Positions 9,053 through 17,682 of a stretch of DNA of 64,000 bases are shown one piece after another. The DNA is from Porticoccus sp. Its GTDB lineage: Bacteria > Pseudomonadota > Gammaproteobacteria > Pseudomonadales > Porticoccaceae. The translations under genes and the position numbers were made by a program. The notes beneath the pieces were generated by a model that was not told the DNA's origin, did not search any database, and was given only the letters and a program-made list of their open reading frames with translations. Numbering within the stretch: position 1 is the stretch's first letter; each line of letters starts with the position of its first letter. The stretch is taken from assembly GCA_023261185.1 (NCBI GenBank), contig JALRJN010000045.1:17955-81954 (forward strand). Reading direction: 5' to 3'.

Positions 9053-10021
9053 TTGAGTTTCTATCAGCGAGTGCACCAAGCCACTAGAACACTCCTCAGC
9101 AGAGGAGTGTTGTCTTTTGTTTGTTTGCTGGGCCACTCGGCACAGGCGGAAGTGTTATTGCTGCTATCCAGTGATGCTCCCTATTACGGGGAAACCGCCG
9201 ATAGCCTTCAAACTGCAGCTGGCGAGGATTCGGCAAACGCACTGACTTTCAGGGTGTTGACCCTACAAAGCCCAGAAGCAGATACGGCACTAACACAGAC
9301 TTGGCAGCTGATTGTCGCCATCGGCAGTAAAGCCACCCAGCAAGTGCTGTCCGAACCGGGCAATTCCCCTGTGCTGAGTATTTTTACCCCCAAAAATGCA
9401 TTCGAAAATATCAAGGTGCGTGAGGATGCCGGGAGCCCAAGGTCAGTTTCCGTTATTTACCTCGATCAGCCACTGGAGCGCGTGGTTAATCTCGCCACCC
9501 GCCTGAAACCCGAAATCAAACAGCTTGGCGCAGTTTTTGGTCCTATTTCAAAAACCTGGGAAGACGAACTCAAATCCCTGACCAGCCAAAGAGCCATTGC
9601 CCTCAATAGCGCTCATTTAACGCCAGAAGACAATCCCGTGGCCGTGTTGCGCCCGCTGGTAAAGGGCAGCGACCTGTTTATCGCACTGCCTGATCATGCA
9701 CCCCTGAACCGGGCCGTTGCCAAGTGGATTCTGCACCTGAGTTTTCAACAAAAGGTCCCAGTGATTGGCTTTTCCAAGGCATACACCAATGCCGGCGCAC
9801 TGGCCTCCATTTACTCTTCACCGGAGGATATAGGTCGGCAGGCCGGTCAGTTTATTGTCGCCCGGCTAATTGAGGGTGATACCACGCTGCCGCAGGCACA
9901 ATATCCCCGATACTTCACCATCAGCACCAATTTCACTGTCGCAGGATCACTGGGTATCCATTTACCCCCAGATAATGAGTTGTACCGTAGTCTCGAGCAA
10001 CAAGAGACGACACTGCCATGA
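9053..10021 (+). CDS. ABC-type periplasmic substrate-binding protein (PF04392-like), stand-alone
   Basis: This 322-residue secreted protein starts at TTG 9053 behind AAGGAAGG (9042-9049); no ATG gives a complete signal peptide. The leader ends near AQA-EV (residue 33). The mature protein reads like an ABC_sub_bind domain: LIVAIGSKATQQVL, VLSIFTP, SVIYLDQPLERVVNLATRLKP, LGAVFGP, VPVIGFSKAYTNAGALASIYSSPEDIGRQAG. No ABC permease or ATPase gene is adjacent. The gene sits between a TonB-dependent receptor and a hybrid kinase and overlaps the kinase gene by 4 bp (ATGA). A sensory, ligand-presenting role is inferred. The ligand is unknown. Confidence 0.8.
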   Translation: MSFYQRVHQATRTLLSRGVLSFVCLLGHSAQAEVLLLLSSDAPYYGETADSLQTAAGEDSANALTFRVLTLQSPEADTALTQTWQLIVAIGSKATQQVLSEPGNSPVLSIFTPKNAFENIKVREDAGSPRSVSVIYLDQPLERVVNLATRLKPEIKQLGAVFGPISKTWEDELKSLTSQRAIALNSAHLTPEDNPVAVLRPLVKGSDLFIALPDHAPLNRAVAKWILHLSFQQKVPVIGFSKAYTNAGALASIYSSPEDIGRQAGQFIVARLIEGDTTLPQAQYPRYFTISTNFTVAGSLGIHLPPDNELYRSLEQQETTLP

Positions 10022-12732
10022 GCAACAAACAACTGCTGAGCAAATCCATACATCAGCGCTTTCTAGCAGTGGCACTGCTACCGTTATTGCTCACTATTAC
10101 GCTACTGACTCTGTTTACCATTGAGTCGAGACGAACCGATCTGATCGAAAATCTTGTGCAATCCGGTGAATCATCATCCAACTACCTGGCAACCATTTCC
10201 GACTTCTCTCTCTATTCCCGCAATCAAAAATTGCTGCAGGAAATCGCTTCTTCCGTGTTGCAGATTCCCAATGTTGCCGGTGTGGCTTTCCTTGATAGCA
10301 CCAATGAGCCAGTGTTAACCGCCGGCCACCTGTCTCAAGGTTACAGTGATGAGCTCCAGGAAGAGCATCAGGATGCCGAAAGCTCTTTGCTGGAGCAGAT
10401 ACTACCCGGGATCAATCATCTCGGACCCATGCAAACAGACCAATACCTGTATTTCAAAAAACCCGTTTTCCTGTCGGGAATTGATGTCAGTGATTACCAG
10501 GAGGAATCACCGACAGAAATGGCTGGTCCGGAGCTTGTGGGCTGGGTGTTACTAGCCATTGACCGCACGGCGATGCTCGACAAACAGAAAACTATTCTCA
10601 CCACGTCAGCACTATTGTTTCTGTTCGGCCTTATCATCGCAGTGGTCGTTACCTATTACCTCAGTCTCGCGCTTATTGCTCCCATTCAGCAGCTGACCGC
10701 TACCATCCGACAAATGGCCAGTGGCAATCTGCATGCCCGCGCAGAAACCGGAACGGATGATGAGCTAGCCGTTCTGGCCGCCGGTATTAACCAACTGGCG
10801 GCATCCGTCGCCGAAGGTAAGGAAACCCTGGAGCATCGCATCCGCTTTGCCACCCGCCAGTTACAGGAAACACTAGATCACTTGCAGATCAAAAACCGTG
10901 AGCTGGAAATTTCCCGTGAGAAAGCAGAGGCTGCCAACCAGGCCAAAAGCGGTTTTCTGGCAAGAATGAGTCATGAATTGCGGACACCTATTACATCTAT
11001 TCAGGGCTTTATCCGACTTCTGGACACCACGCGGCTCGCCGAAAACGAGCGCCACTACTGCCAGATTATTGATCAAGCCGCCCTGCAGCTCCTGACACTG
11101 ATCGACGATATTCTCGCCTTTTCCAAACTGCAGTCCGATACCGTCGAGCTGGCCGAGCAGCCTCTGGACCTTGCTGAATGTGTCGAACAGGTCATTGCCA
11201 TGTTTACACCCCAGGCGCAGCACAAGGGCCTCAATCTGGTGGTGGATTATGCGCCAGAGCTGTCACTGAACCGTGTTGGGGACTCTATTCGCATTCAGCA
11301 AATACTCAGCAACCTGATAGCCAATGCCATCAAGTTTTCGGATGAAGGGGGCGTATATATCTCCCTGAAAAGCAACGATGACCGGGATGTAATCATTGAC
11401 GTCAGAGATACGGGCATTGGTATTCCAGAAGCGGCCCAGGCACAGCTCTTTAACGCCTTTGCCCAGGCAGACACCTCCATTTCGCGCCGCTACGGTGGTA
11501 CCGGACTGGGACTGTCCATTGTCAAAAGCCTGGTGGATCTAATGGGAGGCGATATATGCCTTCAAAGTGGCGAGGGCAAAGGCACTACTTTTTCGATTTT
11601 GCTACCGCTGATGTGCTCGACCCAAACTGATGATTGGCAACTGCCCTCTCAACGGGTTGTCATTTTCCAAACAGACAGCTTGACGGGCCAGTCCCTGCAA
11701 CATGCCATGACCCGCTTCGGGATCAATGATGTCACCTTCGCATCCCTCGAAAACCTCGTTGAGGCAAGTGCATCCCTGAAAAAGGATGATGCGGTGATTA
11801 TCTGTGCCTCCGCACTGCAAACAACAGAGAATAATCCGGCTGATATTATCCTCAAAATCAGGGAAGGCAGCCCGGCAAAGTTGATTCTGCTGGCTGCCCA
11901 GTTCAACTTTTTTCAACAATTCAACGCGCGGGAACGTATCGAGCTGCATCCAGTCTCCTTTTTGGCGATGCCACCCCCCCTGTCAGAACTCCACCGCGCA
12001 CTGGACACCGTTTCGTCCGCTAGTTCAGCCAACAATTCAACTATGGATACCGAGCATGTGCTGGATGGCATCAAGATTCTGATTGCCGAAGATAACCAGT
12101 TTACCCGCCTGCTACTGGACACATTGCTCAGTCGGTTTGGCGCTTATTGCACCCTGACCGGTAACGGCAAAGAAGCCCTCGCCGCCTGTCAGCAGGACCG
12201 TTTCGACCTGTTATTGGTGGATGTGCACATGCCGCAGAAAAATGGCATTGAGACCCTGAAAACCTTACGCAACAGCAACAATATCAATGCCAATATTCCT
12301 GCCCTGGCGTTGACCGCCGACATTCTGCAACAGGAAGAACAGTCACTCTTTAAAGCAGGGGCCAACAGCCTGTTACTGAAACCACTGAATGAAAATGAAC
12401 TGCTTACCCATATTTGCGAACTGCTGAATTTACAGATACTGAAGACTCTTCCCGAACCTCCCGCCGCTGTCGATACAGACCTGTCCACAGAACTATTCAA
12501 GCAGGAAGTGAAGAGTTTGCTGATGCAATCCAGAGATTACTTGCAACAGGATGACATTGAAGCCTTGCGGGAGAGCGTCCACCAGCTGTTGGGGATTGCC
12601 GGCGTATTTCAGCTGAAAGGGCTTGAAGCCCGGGTGCGCGAGCTGCACACCGCGATAAAAAATCATTGTCTCGATCAGGTGCCTGATCTACTTAATGCGC
12701 TAGATGAAGAATCGCAATGCATTGACCTCTGA
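10018..12732 (+). CDS. Hybrid sensor histidine kinase (HAMP-HisKA-HATPase-pseudoREC-REC-Hpt)
   Basis: The 904-residue product has TM1 at about 16-34, a periplasmic sensor region 35-190, TM2 at about 193-216, HAMP 217-270 and a coiled coil 270-310. H-box His319 (SHELRTP) and the ATPase N box (NLIANAIKFS, 432-441) with G boxes DTGIGIP and GTGLGLS follow. Residues 545-665 resemble a receiver lacking the acceptor Asp. The true receiver has Asp735 (LLLVDVHMP) and Lys788, and a C-terminal Hpt has His855 (VHQLLGIAG). Architecture is BarA/GacS-like, but the sensor differs. It overlaps the binding-protein gene by 4 bp, suggesting the pair senses a periplasmic ligand. No response regulator gene occurs in the window. 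Confidence 0.9.
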   Translation: MSNKQLLSKSIHQRFLAVALLPLLLTITLLTLFTIESRRTDLIENLVQSGESSSNYLATISDFSLYSRNQKLLQEIASSVLQIPNVAGVAFLDSTNEPVLTAGHLSQGYSDELQEEHQDAESSLLEQILPGINHLGPMQTDQYLYFKKPVFLSGIDVSDYQEESPTEMAGPELVGWVLLAIDRTAMLDKQKTILTTSALLFLFGLIIAVVVTYYLSLALIAPIQQLTATIRQMASGNLHARAETGTDDELAVLAAGINQLAASVAEGKETLEHRIRFATRQLQETLDHLQIKNRELEISREKAEAANQAKSGFLARMSHELRTPITSIQGFIRLLDTTRLAENERHYCQIIDQAALQLLTLIDDILAFSKLQSDTVELAEQPLDLAECVEQVIAMFTPQAQHKGLNLVVDYAPELSLNRVGDSIRIQQILSNLIANAIKFSDEGGVYISLKSNDDRDVIIDVRDTGIGIPEAAQAQLFNAFAQADTSISRRYGGTGLGLSIVKSLVDLMGGDICLQSGEGKGTTFSILLPLMCSTQTDDWQLPSQRVVIFQTDSLTGQSLQHAMTRFGINDVTFASLENLVEASASLKKDDAVIICASALQTTENNPADIILKIREGSPAKLILLAAQFNFFQQFNARERIELHPVSFLAMPPPLSELHRALDTVSSASSANNSTMDTEHVLDGIKILIAEDNQFTRLLLDTLLSRFGAYCTLTGNGKEALAACQQDRFDLLLVDVHMPQKNGIETLKTLRNSNNINANIPALALTADILQQEEQSLFKAGANSLLLKPLNENELLTHICELLNLQILKTLPEPPAAVDTDLSTELFKQEVKSLLMQSRDYLQQDDIEALRESVHQLLGIAGVFQLKGLEARVRELHTAIKNHCLDQVPDLLNALDEESQCIDL

Positions 12733-12756
12733 ACATCGCAAAACGATGTTCAGAGG
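12726..12756. terminator. 13-bp perfect hairpin between convergent hybrid-kinase and serA genes
   Basis: CCTCTGAACATCG (12726-12738) and its exact complement (12744-12756) flank the 5-nt loop CAAAA. The left arm contains the kinase stop codon. No long T tract follows on either strand, so it is either a weak bidirectional terminator or an mRNA 3'-end stabilising stem for the two convergent genes. Confidence 0.6.
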
Positions 12757-12764
12757 GTTATTCA

Positions 12765-13934
12765 CTAGAGACTGCGTACCGCGACGACGCCATCAACTTC
12801 ACGAATTGCGGCGAACAGTTCTTCCGAAGGCTCGCTGGCGACATCAATGATGTTGTAGGCAATGTCATCACGGCTCTGATTGACCATATCAATGACGTTC
12901 AGATCACGGTCTGCAAGCAATGACAGCACATGGCCAAGTACCCTGGGCACATTCTCATTGCAGAAGGTGATGCGATAGCCGCCGTTGCGCTCCATTTTTG
13001 TCGCTGGAAAATTGACAGAATTTCGGATATTACCGTTTTCCAGGTAATCCATGAGTTGGTCGGCTGCCATCACCGCACAGTTTTCCTCTGCCTCTGCCGT
13101 ACTGGCGCCAATGTGCGGCATCAACAGAACATCGGGCCGACCCAGCAGAGCGGGAACCGGAAAATCCGTCACATATTTGGCAAGACGTTTTTCATCAAGA
13201 GCCGCAATAACGGCATCGACATCTACCACCTCTTCACGGGCAAAATTAAGCAATGTCGCCGAGGGCTTAACGCAGCGCAGCATCTCCGCATTGATCATGT
13301 GATGTGTCGCATCAATGGCCGGAACGTGCAGAGTAATGAAATCTGACTGGGCCAGCAGGCTCTGCAGGTTTTCCATTTTTTGCACACGCCGTGACAAACG
13401 CCATGCAGCCTCCACCGAAATCGCCGGATCGTAGCCGAATACTTCCATGCCGAGCTCGACTGCCATGTTCGCCACCAGTGCACCAATGGCACCGAGGCCC
13501 ACCACGCCAAGGCGCTTACCTGCCACTTCACAACCAGCAAACTGTTTCTTCTGTTTTTCCAGCAGCTTGGCCATTTCGCCAGCATCGGTCATGTCGGTGA
13601 GACCTTGCACATAGCTCATGCCACCGAAAATGTCCCGGGAAGAAAGGAACAACGAAGAAGCGACCAGCTCTTTCACGGCATTGGCATTAGCGCCAGGGGT
13701 GTTGAACACCACGATGCCTCGATGGGTATAGTCCGCGACAGGGATATTATTCACGCCAGCACCGGCGCGGGCCACAGCCTTGACACTGTCTGCAACCACT
13801 TCGTCATGCATTTTCTGGCTGCGCAACAGAATCGCATCCGGTGTATTGAATTCACTGGCTATTTCATAGTTCTCACGGGGAAAACGATCCAGCCCCTTGG
13901 CGGATATCTGGTTGTAGGTTCTTACCTTAAACAT
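12765..13934 (-). CDS. serA: D-3-phosphoglycerate dehydrogenase
   Basis: This enzyme catalyses the first step of serine biosynthesis: 3-phosphoglycerate plus NAD+ to phosphohydroxypyruvate. It has 389 residues, the short form. The NAD-binding Rossmann motif GLGAIG is at 146-151, catalytic Arg233 in NFAREE and His274 in MPHIGAS. A C-terminal ACT domain (about 320-389) contains the DLNVIDMVNQSRDDIAYNIIDV segment expected to mediate serine feedback. It lies 15 bp downstream of serC on the same strand, so serC-serA is one operon. ATG at 13934. Confidence 0.95.
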   Translation of the reverse strand: MFKVRTYNQISAKGLDRFPRENYEIASEFNTPDAILLRSQKMHDEVVADSVKAVARAGAGVNNIPVADYTHRGIVVFNTPGANANAVKELVASSLFLSSRDIFGGMSYVQGLTDMTDAGEMAKLLEKQKKQFAGCEVAGKRLGVVGLGAIGALVANMAVELGMEVFGYDPAISVEAAWRLSRRVQKMENLQSLLAQSDFITLHVPAIDATHHMINAEMLRCVKPSATLLNFAREEVVDVDAVIAALDEKRLAKYVTDFPVPALLGRPDVLLMPHIGASTAEAEENCAVMAADQLMDYLENGNIRNSVNFPATKMERNGGYRITFCNENVPRVLGHVLSLLADRDLNVIDMVNQSRDDIAYNIIDVASEPSEELFAAIREVDGVVAVRSL

Positions 13935-13949
13935 TATCGGTACCTGTTA

Positions 13950-15065
13950 TTATTTTGAAACTTCCCGGTAGGCCCATTCGATCCAGGGCATCAATGCCTC
14001 CAGGTCGGACTGTTCAACAGTAGCACCACCCCAGATTCTGAGCCCGGCAGGTGCATCCCGATAGGCGCCGATATCGTAGGCAACGCCTTCAGCATCAAGC
14101 AACTTCACCACCTGTTTGACCTGATCTGCATCCAGATCCAGGCTCAGGCAGATACTGGTATTGGAACGGGTTGCATCATCCTGGGCCAGAAAATTGATCC
14201 ACTCATTGGCCGCCACAAAGTCTTCAATGACAGCAAGATTTGCACGGGACTTGGCAATCGCTGCATCCACACCACCCAGCGCTTTTACCCAGTCCAGCGC
14301 ATCAAGATAATCAGCTACACAGAGCATGGAGGGAGTATTGATGGTTTCACCCCGGAAAATACCATCTATCAGTTTGCCGCCTTTTGTCATGCGGAAAATT
14401 TTCGGCAGAGGCCACGGCGGGGTATAACTCTCCAGTCGCTCGACAGCGCGGGGGCTTAATATCAGCATGCCATGGGCACCTTCACCACCCAGAACTTTCT
14501 GCCAGCTGAACGTCACCACATCGAGTTTTTCCCAGGGCATCTCCATGGCAAATACCGCAGAGGTAGCATCGCAGATAGTCAGGCCTTCTCGATCATCGCT
14601 GATCCAGTCACCATTAGGGACTTTGACACCGGACGTGGTGCCATTCCAGGTAAAGACGATATCGTGGGCTGGGTTGGTCTGACCCAGGTCGGGTAGCAGG
14701 CCGTAGTCAGCGCCATAGGCGTTGGTCTGCTCCAACTTCAGTTGTTTGACAACGTCTGTCAGCCAGCCCTGTCCAAAAGACTCCCAGTAACAGATATCGA
14801 CTGGTCTTGCGCCCAACATGGACCAAAGCGCCATTTCCACAGCGCCTGTATCAGAAGCTGGTACGACACCCACCCGATAGCCTTCTGGCAAACCCAACAC
14901 TTCAGCGGTTTCTTCGCACACCCTGCCAAGGGCTGCTTTACCGATAGCGGCTCGATGTGAACGCCCCAGAGTGCTTACATCCAGTTTGGAAACATCGTAA
15001 CCGGGTCGCTTGCTACAGGGGCCTGAAGAAAAATTGGGGTTGGCCGGCTTTTGTGTCGGTTTCAT
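13950..15065 (-). CDS. serC: Phosphoserine aminotransferase, Methanosarcina-type
   Basis: This PLP enzyme converts phosphohydroxypyruvate to O-phosphoserine with glutamate. Its 371 residues contain [13 protein letters not shown] near the N-terminus, [27 protein letters not shown], and the PLP lysine Lys190 in [15 protein letters not shown]. These blocks belong to the Methanosarcina/alphaproteobacterial family (TIGR01365-type), not to the E. coli-type SerC that most gammaproteobacteria carry next to gyrA and pheA. It heads the serC-serA operon, which suggests the pair was acquired or retained as a unit. Function confident; the subfamily assignment rests on reading motifs. Confidence 0.92.
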   Translation of the reverse strand: MKPTQKPANPNFSSGPCSKRPGYDVSKLDVSTLGRSHRAAIGKAALGRVCEETAEVLGLPEGYRVGVVPASDTGAVEMALWSMLGARPVDICYWESFGQGWLTDVVKQLKLEQTNAYGADYGLLPDLGQTNPAHDIVFTWNGTTSGVKVPNGDWISDDREGLTICDATSAVFAMEMPWEKLDVVTFSWQKVLGGEGAHGMLILSPRAVERLESYTPPWPLPKIFRMTKGGKLIDGIFRGETINTPSMLCVADYLDALDWVKALGGVDAAIAKSRANLAVIEDFVAANEWINFLAQDDATRSNTSICLSLDLDADQVKQVVKLLDAEGVAYDIGAYRDAPAGLRIWGGATVEQSDLEALMPWIEWAYREVSK

Positions 15066-15206
15066 TACTATTCTGCCTGCATGGATAAAAAGAAGCGCAC
15101 CATTCTAAGTGGGAATTCTTGGATCGCAAAGTCGTCTTTGGGAATTTTTTGTTATGTAGCGCTGGAGGTTAGATTGGCGTTGAGAGCGATGTCTGACGCG
15201 CTCATG

Positions 15207-15232
15207 GTTGCGGGGCCTAGCAAGCCCCACAA
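15207..15232. terminator. Hairpin downstream of dsbA
   Basis: GTTGCGGGGC pairs with GCCCCACAAC around a CTAGCA(A) loop, with one mismatch, 12 bp past the dsbA stop on the minus strand. There is no T tract, so a weak terminator or 3' stabilising stem is the most that can be said. The rest of 15066-15243 shows no gene. Confidence 0.4.
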
Positions 15233-15243
15233 CCCGACGGGAG

Positions 15244-15888
15244 TCATTGATTCATGGCGGCTCTTTCTTTCTTGATCAGATACGCAGCGACTTTAAGCAT
15301 GCCCTCCTGGCTGCCATTTTCCCTGGAGGAAATACGGTACTTGCCATTAACCACCATTTCCGGTGTGCCCTGAATGCGGTAACGCTGCTGTTTACTGGTC
15401 GCCAGATCCACAGCCATTTCAATACCTTTGGAATTGAAGACCTTGCTGAAGCGCTCCGGGTCCACGCCTTGCCCTTCAAACAGTTTGGCAATTTCATCTT
15501 CATTTTTTAGTTTCTGTTTTTTCAGGTTCATGGCTTCGAAGATGTGTTCGTGCAGATCATCCACCACCTTCAGGGCTCGCGCCGTATAGTACGCCTTGGC
15601 GTGCAGTGCCATGGTGGGGTGCCAAACTGCAGGCACACGAACAAAGTTCACATCTTCAGGCAGCGCCGCCACCCAGGGGTTGAGCTTGGGCTCGAATGCA
15701 TAGCAGTGGCTACATCCATACCAGAACACTTCCACCACCTCGATTTTGGAGGGGTCCGCTGTGGCAACGGGTTCGGGTAGCACTTCATAGTTAACGCCTG
15801 CTTTGTAGGGCTCAGCCACCTCGGCATGACAAGCCACAAGAGGCAGAAAAACCAGAGCAAACAAAAAGTTAGAGATGTAGTGACGCAT
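15244..15888 (-). CDS. dsbA: Periplasmic thiol:disulfide oxidoreductase DsbA
   Basis: This protein introduces disulfide bonds into secreted proteins. It has 214 residues with a leader of about 22; LVAC at 17-20 also makes a possible lipobox. A thioredoxin-fold active site CSHC occupies 59-62 (EVFWYGCSHCYAFEP), and the cis-Pro loop follows in IQGTPEMVVNGKY. The dipeptide between the cysteines is Ser-His, not the Pro-His of E. coli DsbA, which should shift redox potential somewhat. It lies next to the cytochrome c4 gene, the same neighbourhood as in pseudomonads. Confidence 0.93.
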   Translation of the reverse strand: MRHYISNFLFALVFLPLVACHAEVAEPYKAGVNYEVLPEPVATADPSKIEVVEVFWYGCSHCYAFEPKLNPWVAALPEDVNFVRVPAVWHPTMALHAKAYYTARALKVVDDLHEHIFEAMNLKKQKLKNEDEIAKLFEGQGVDPERFSKVFNSKGIEMAVDLATSKQQRYRIQGTPEMVVNGKYRISSRENGSQEGMLKVAAYLIKKERAAMNQ

Positions 15889-15968
15889 GCTTAAATCCTT
15901 TGGCTATAAAAAGGCGATACCTGATAGACCACTATCATCTCTCAGGTTCCCTAAAATGCAACCATAAA

Positions 15969-15990
15969 AAAGGCGGCTTACGCCGCCTTT
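15969..15990 (-). terminator. Rho-independent terminator of cytochrome c4 gene
   Basis: AAAGGCGGC/GCCGCCTTT is a 9-bp stem with loop TTAC, 15 bp past the stop at 16005. On the minus strand it is followed by a T run (A run 15965-15971 on the plus strand). Confidence 0.85.
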
Positions 15991-16004
15991 TCCGTGATGA
16001 GCTG

Positions 16005-16643
16005 TTACTTCAAGCCAGCAATGAAGTTTGAGACTGCATCAATTTCGATATCACTCATATGGGCAGCAACACCCCGCATAATGGCAGCATCGCCATCGTT
16101 AGTGCGTGCAGCCTGATTTTTTGGATCATGGGCGCCGGTGCGGAAGGCTCGCAGTTGCTTCGCTGTGTATTGAGCGAACTGGCCGCCCAACGCAGGGTAG
16201 CCCGCCGGTGCATTGCCATTACCTGCCGGTGAATGACAGCCAGTACAAGCCGGGACACCGGTTTCCAGGTTACCGCCGCGGTAAACCTTCTCACCCAACG
16301 CCAGATTTTCTTCTTTGGCGCCAGCCATCTGGATGTTTTTCGACGCAAAATAGGCAGCGATATCTTGCAGATCCTGATCACTGAAGGAATTGAGCATGCC
16401 GGTCATTTCCAGAACTGGGCGTGCACCGGATTTGATGTCCTGCAATTGCTTGGTAAGGTATTTTTCTCCCTGACCAGCCAGTTTAGGGAAGTTTGGTGCC
16501 GGGCTATTGCCGTCTGCGCCATGACAACCTGCACACATTGCTGTTTTAGCCTGTCCAGCTGCGGCATCGCCGCCAGCAAAGACCAGTGAAGAGGCCAGGG
16601 TCAAACCCAGCATGGCAGCCATTCCTAGAATGATTTTTTTCAT
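16005..16643 (-). CDS. cccA: Diheme cytochrome c4
   Basis: This is a periplasmic, often membrane-attached, electron carrier feeding terminal oxidases. The 212 residues include a signal peptide (about 1-23, cleavage after VFA). Two homologous cytochrome c domains carry the heme motifs CAGCH (37-41) and CTGCH (133-137). Likely Met ligands are in the GMLNSFSDQDLQDIAAYF segment and near the C-terminus (AAIMRGVAAHMSDIEIDAVSNFIAGL). The size and two-domain form match cytochrome c4. A plausible donor to the aa3/CtaC oxidase encoded at 24.7-33.4 kb. Confidence 0.93.
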   Translation of the reverse strand: MKKIILGMAAMLGLTLASSLVFAGGDAAAGQAKTAMCAGCHGADGNSPAPNFPKLAGQGEKYLTKQLQDIKSGARPVLEMTGMLNSFSDQDLQDIAAYFASKNIQMAGAKEENLALGEKVYRGGNLETGVPACTGCHSPAGNGNAPAGYPALGGQFAQYTAKQLRAFRTGAHDPKNQAARTNDGDAAIMRGVAAHMSDIEIDAVSNFIAGLK

Positions 16644-16771
16644 TGGTTAATCCGCTCTCTGCATTCCGCTACAATAGGAAACTTTTATTGCCTTCTAAAA
16701 AGCGGGGGCATTATATACCAAGTCCTCCCCGATCTTAATAGTTGATCTCAGCTTACTCGCACAGGTTTCCC

Positions 16772-17401
16772 ATGTCAGATGTCATTTCTTTCCGCAAAGC
16801 ACAATTTTTGATGAGCGCCCCCACCTTGTCACAGTGCCCCGACGATAGCGGCTGTGAAGTGGCCTTCGCTGGGCGCTCCAATGCCGGGAAGTCCAGCGCA
16901 ATCAATGCGTTAACGAATAACGCCAAGCTGGCAAGAACCAGTAAAACACCGGGCCGGACACAATTGCTGAATTTTTTCTCTTTGACAGAACAGTGCCGCC
17001 TGGTGGATTTACCCGGTTACGGCTTTGCAAAAGTGCCAAAAGCCATGAAAAAGGAATGGGACCAACATCTGGCTGAATACCTGCAAAGACGACAGTCATT
17101 ACGGGGCCTGGTGTTGTTAATGGACATCCGTCACCCCTTACAGGACTACGACTGGCAGATGATTCGCTGGGCAAGCCTTTCGGAAATGCCTGTCCACATT
17201 CTGCTGACCAAAGCCGACAAACTGAACAACGGACCCGCCAAGTCGGTATTACTCAAGGTACAACGAGAACTGCAGGCAGCGGGATTTAGCGAACATGTGA
17301 GCCTGCAAACATTTTCATCCCTGAAGAAGAGCGGGCTCGAAGAGCTGGAAACCACACTGATGCAATGGCTGTCCGCTTCAGAATCACTATCGATTGACTA
17401 G
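16772..17401 (+). CDS. engB: Ribosome biogenesis GTPase EngB (YihA/YsxC)
   Basis: This is an essential P-loop GTPase acting in 50S subunit assembly. ATG 16772 gives 209 residues, the usual size; the in-frame TTG at 16742 adds an unconserved leader. The GTPase motifs are in order: GRSNAGKSS (G1), KTPGRTQ with the G2 Thr, DLPGYG (G3), LTKADKL (G4) and a late S-L-K segment (G5). It is divergent from dsbA/cytochrome c4 and convergent with the sRNA-polA block, the same placement next to polA as in E. coli. Confidence 0.96.
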   Translation: MSDVISFRKAQFLMSAPTLSQCPDDSGCEVAFAGRSNAGKSSAINALTNNAKLARTSKTPGRTQLLNFFSLTEQCRLVDLPGYGFAKVPKAMKKEWDQHLAEYLQRRQSLRGLVLLMDIRHPLQDYDWQMIRWASLSEMPVHILLTKADKLNNGPAKSVLLKVQRELQAAGFSEHVSLQTFSSLKKSGLEELETTLMQWLSASESLSID

Positions 17402-17415
17402 TTTGGATACGAACT

Positions 17416-17517
17416 AAAAAAAACCCTGACCATCGCTGGTCAGGGTATGCTTTGCTGTTGCTTGGGGATTATCAAGCATTGCAACTAGTTTGGGGAGAAA
17501 GTAGCAATGTTGCTTGC
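17416..17517 (-). ncRNA. Putative small RNA, copy B of a tandem pair (engB-proximal)
   Basis: About 102 nt between polA and engB on the minus strand, ending in a strong terminator (stem 17424-17431/17438-17445, then an 8-nt U tract). Its 5' end is a 33-nt block (17485-17517) shared with copy A at 32 of 33 positions. In RNA sense the block forms a small stem (AGCA-ACAU-UGCU) followed by the C-rich, probably single-stranded stretch CUUUCUCCCCAAAC. A further 30-odd nt, including a second UCCCC, separates this from the terminator. Promoter-like elements lie just upstream (17523-17551). E. coli Spot 42 and, as I recall, Pseudomonas ErsA sit in this same polA-engB interval. Transcription not shown. 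Confidence 0.68.
17424..17445 (-). terminator. Rho-independent terminator of sRNA copy B
   Basis: GGTCAGGG's complement makes an 8-bp GC-rich stem with a 6-nt loop, followed on the minus strand by eight T (17416-17423). No T tract exists on the plus strand, so it serves leftward transcription. Confidence 0.85.
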
Positions 17518-17522
17518 ACTAG

Positions 17523-17551
17523 GTTAGGCAAAGCACACGATATTTAGTTCC
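17523..17551 (-). promoter_or_regulatory. Promoter-like elements of sRNA copy B
   Basis: On the minus strand GGAACT (17546-17551) and CCTAAC (17523-17528) are separated by 17 bp and lie 5 bp before the presumed 5' end at 17517. Copy A has the same two elements at identical spacing. GGAACT resembles the -35 of envelope-stress (RpoE/AlgU) promoters; the -10 match is only partial. Confidence 0.5.
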
Positions 17552-17600
17552 GGAAATTGTAGAAAAATTTTTCTTTCCTGACCCAGGGTCCATGGCGGAC

Positions 17601-17676
17601 AAAAAAAAGCCCTGTATCAAAGTGATCAGGGCTTGCGTTGCATCTAGTTTGGGGAGAAAGCAGCAATGTTGCTTGC
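17601..17676 (-). ncRNA. Putative small RNA, copy A of a tandem pair (polA-proximal)
   Basis: About 76 nt on the minus strand directly downstream of polA, with its own promoter-like elements and terminator. The 33-nt 5' block (17644-17676) differs from copy B at one position (17661). It includes the same stem and the C-rich UCUCCCC stretch, complementary to Shine-Dalgarno-like GGGGAGA. The terminator follows within 12 nt, so copy A lacks the middle segment of copy B. Conserved 5' block, diverged 3' halves and independent terminators are what one expects from a duplicated trans-acting sRNA gene with a conserved seed. Confidence 0.66.
17608..17633 (-). terminator. Rho-independent terminator of sRNA copy A
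   Basis: AGCCCTG pairs with CAGGGCT, extended through a one-base bulge by ATCA/TGAT around an AAG loop. On the minus strand it is followed by eight T (17601-17608). Confidence 0.83.
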
Positions 17677-17682
17677 GTACTT

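Noticed and set aside
17416..17676. Direct homology with E. coli Spot 42
   Set aside because: Only the genomic position agrees. The 5' unstructured regions and terminator of Spot 42 as I recall them do not match the repeated block.
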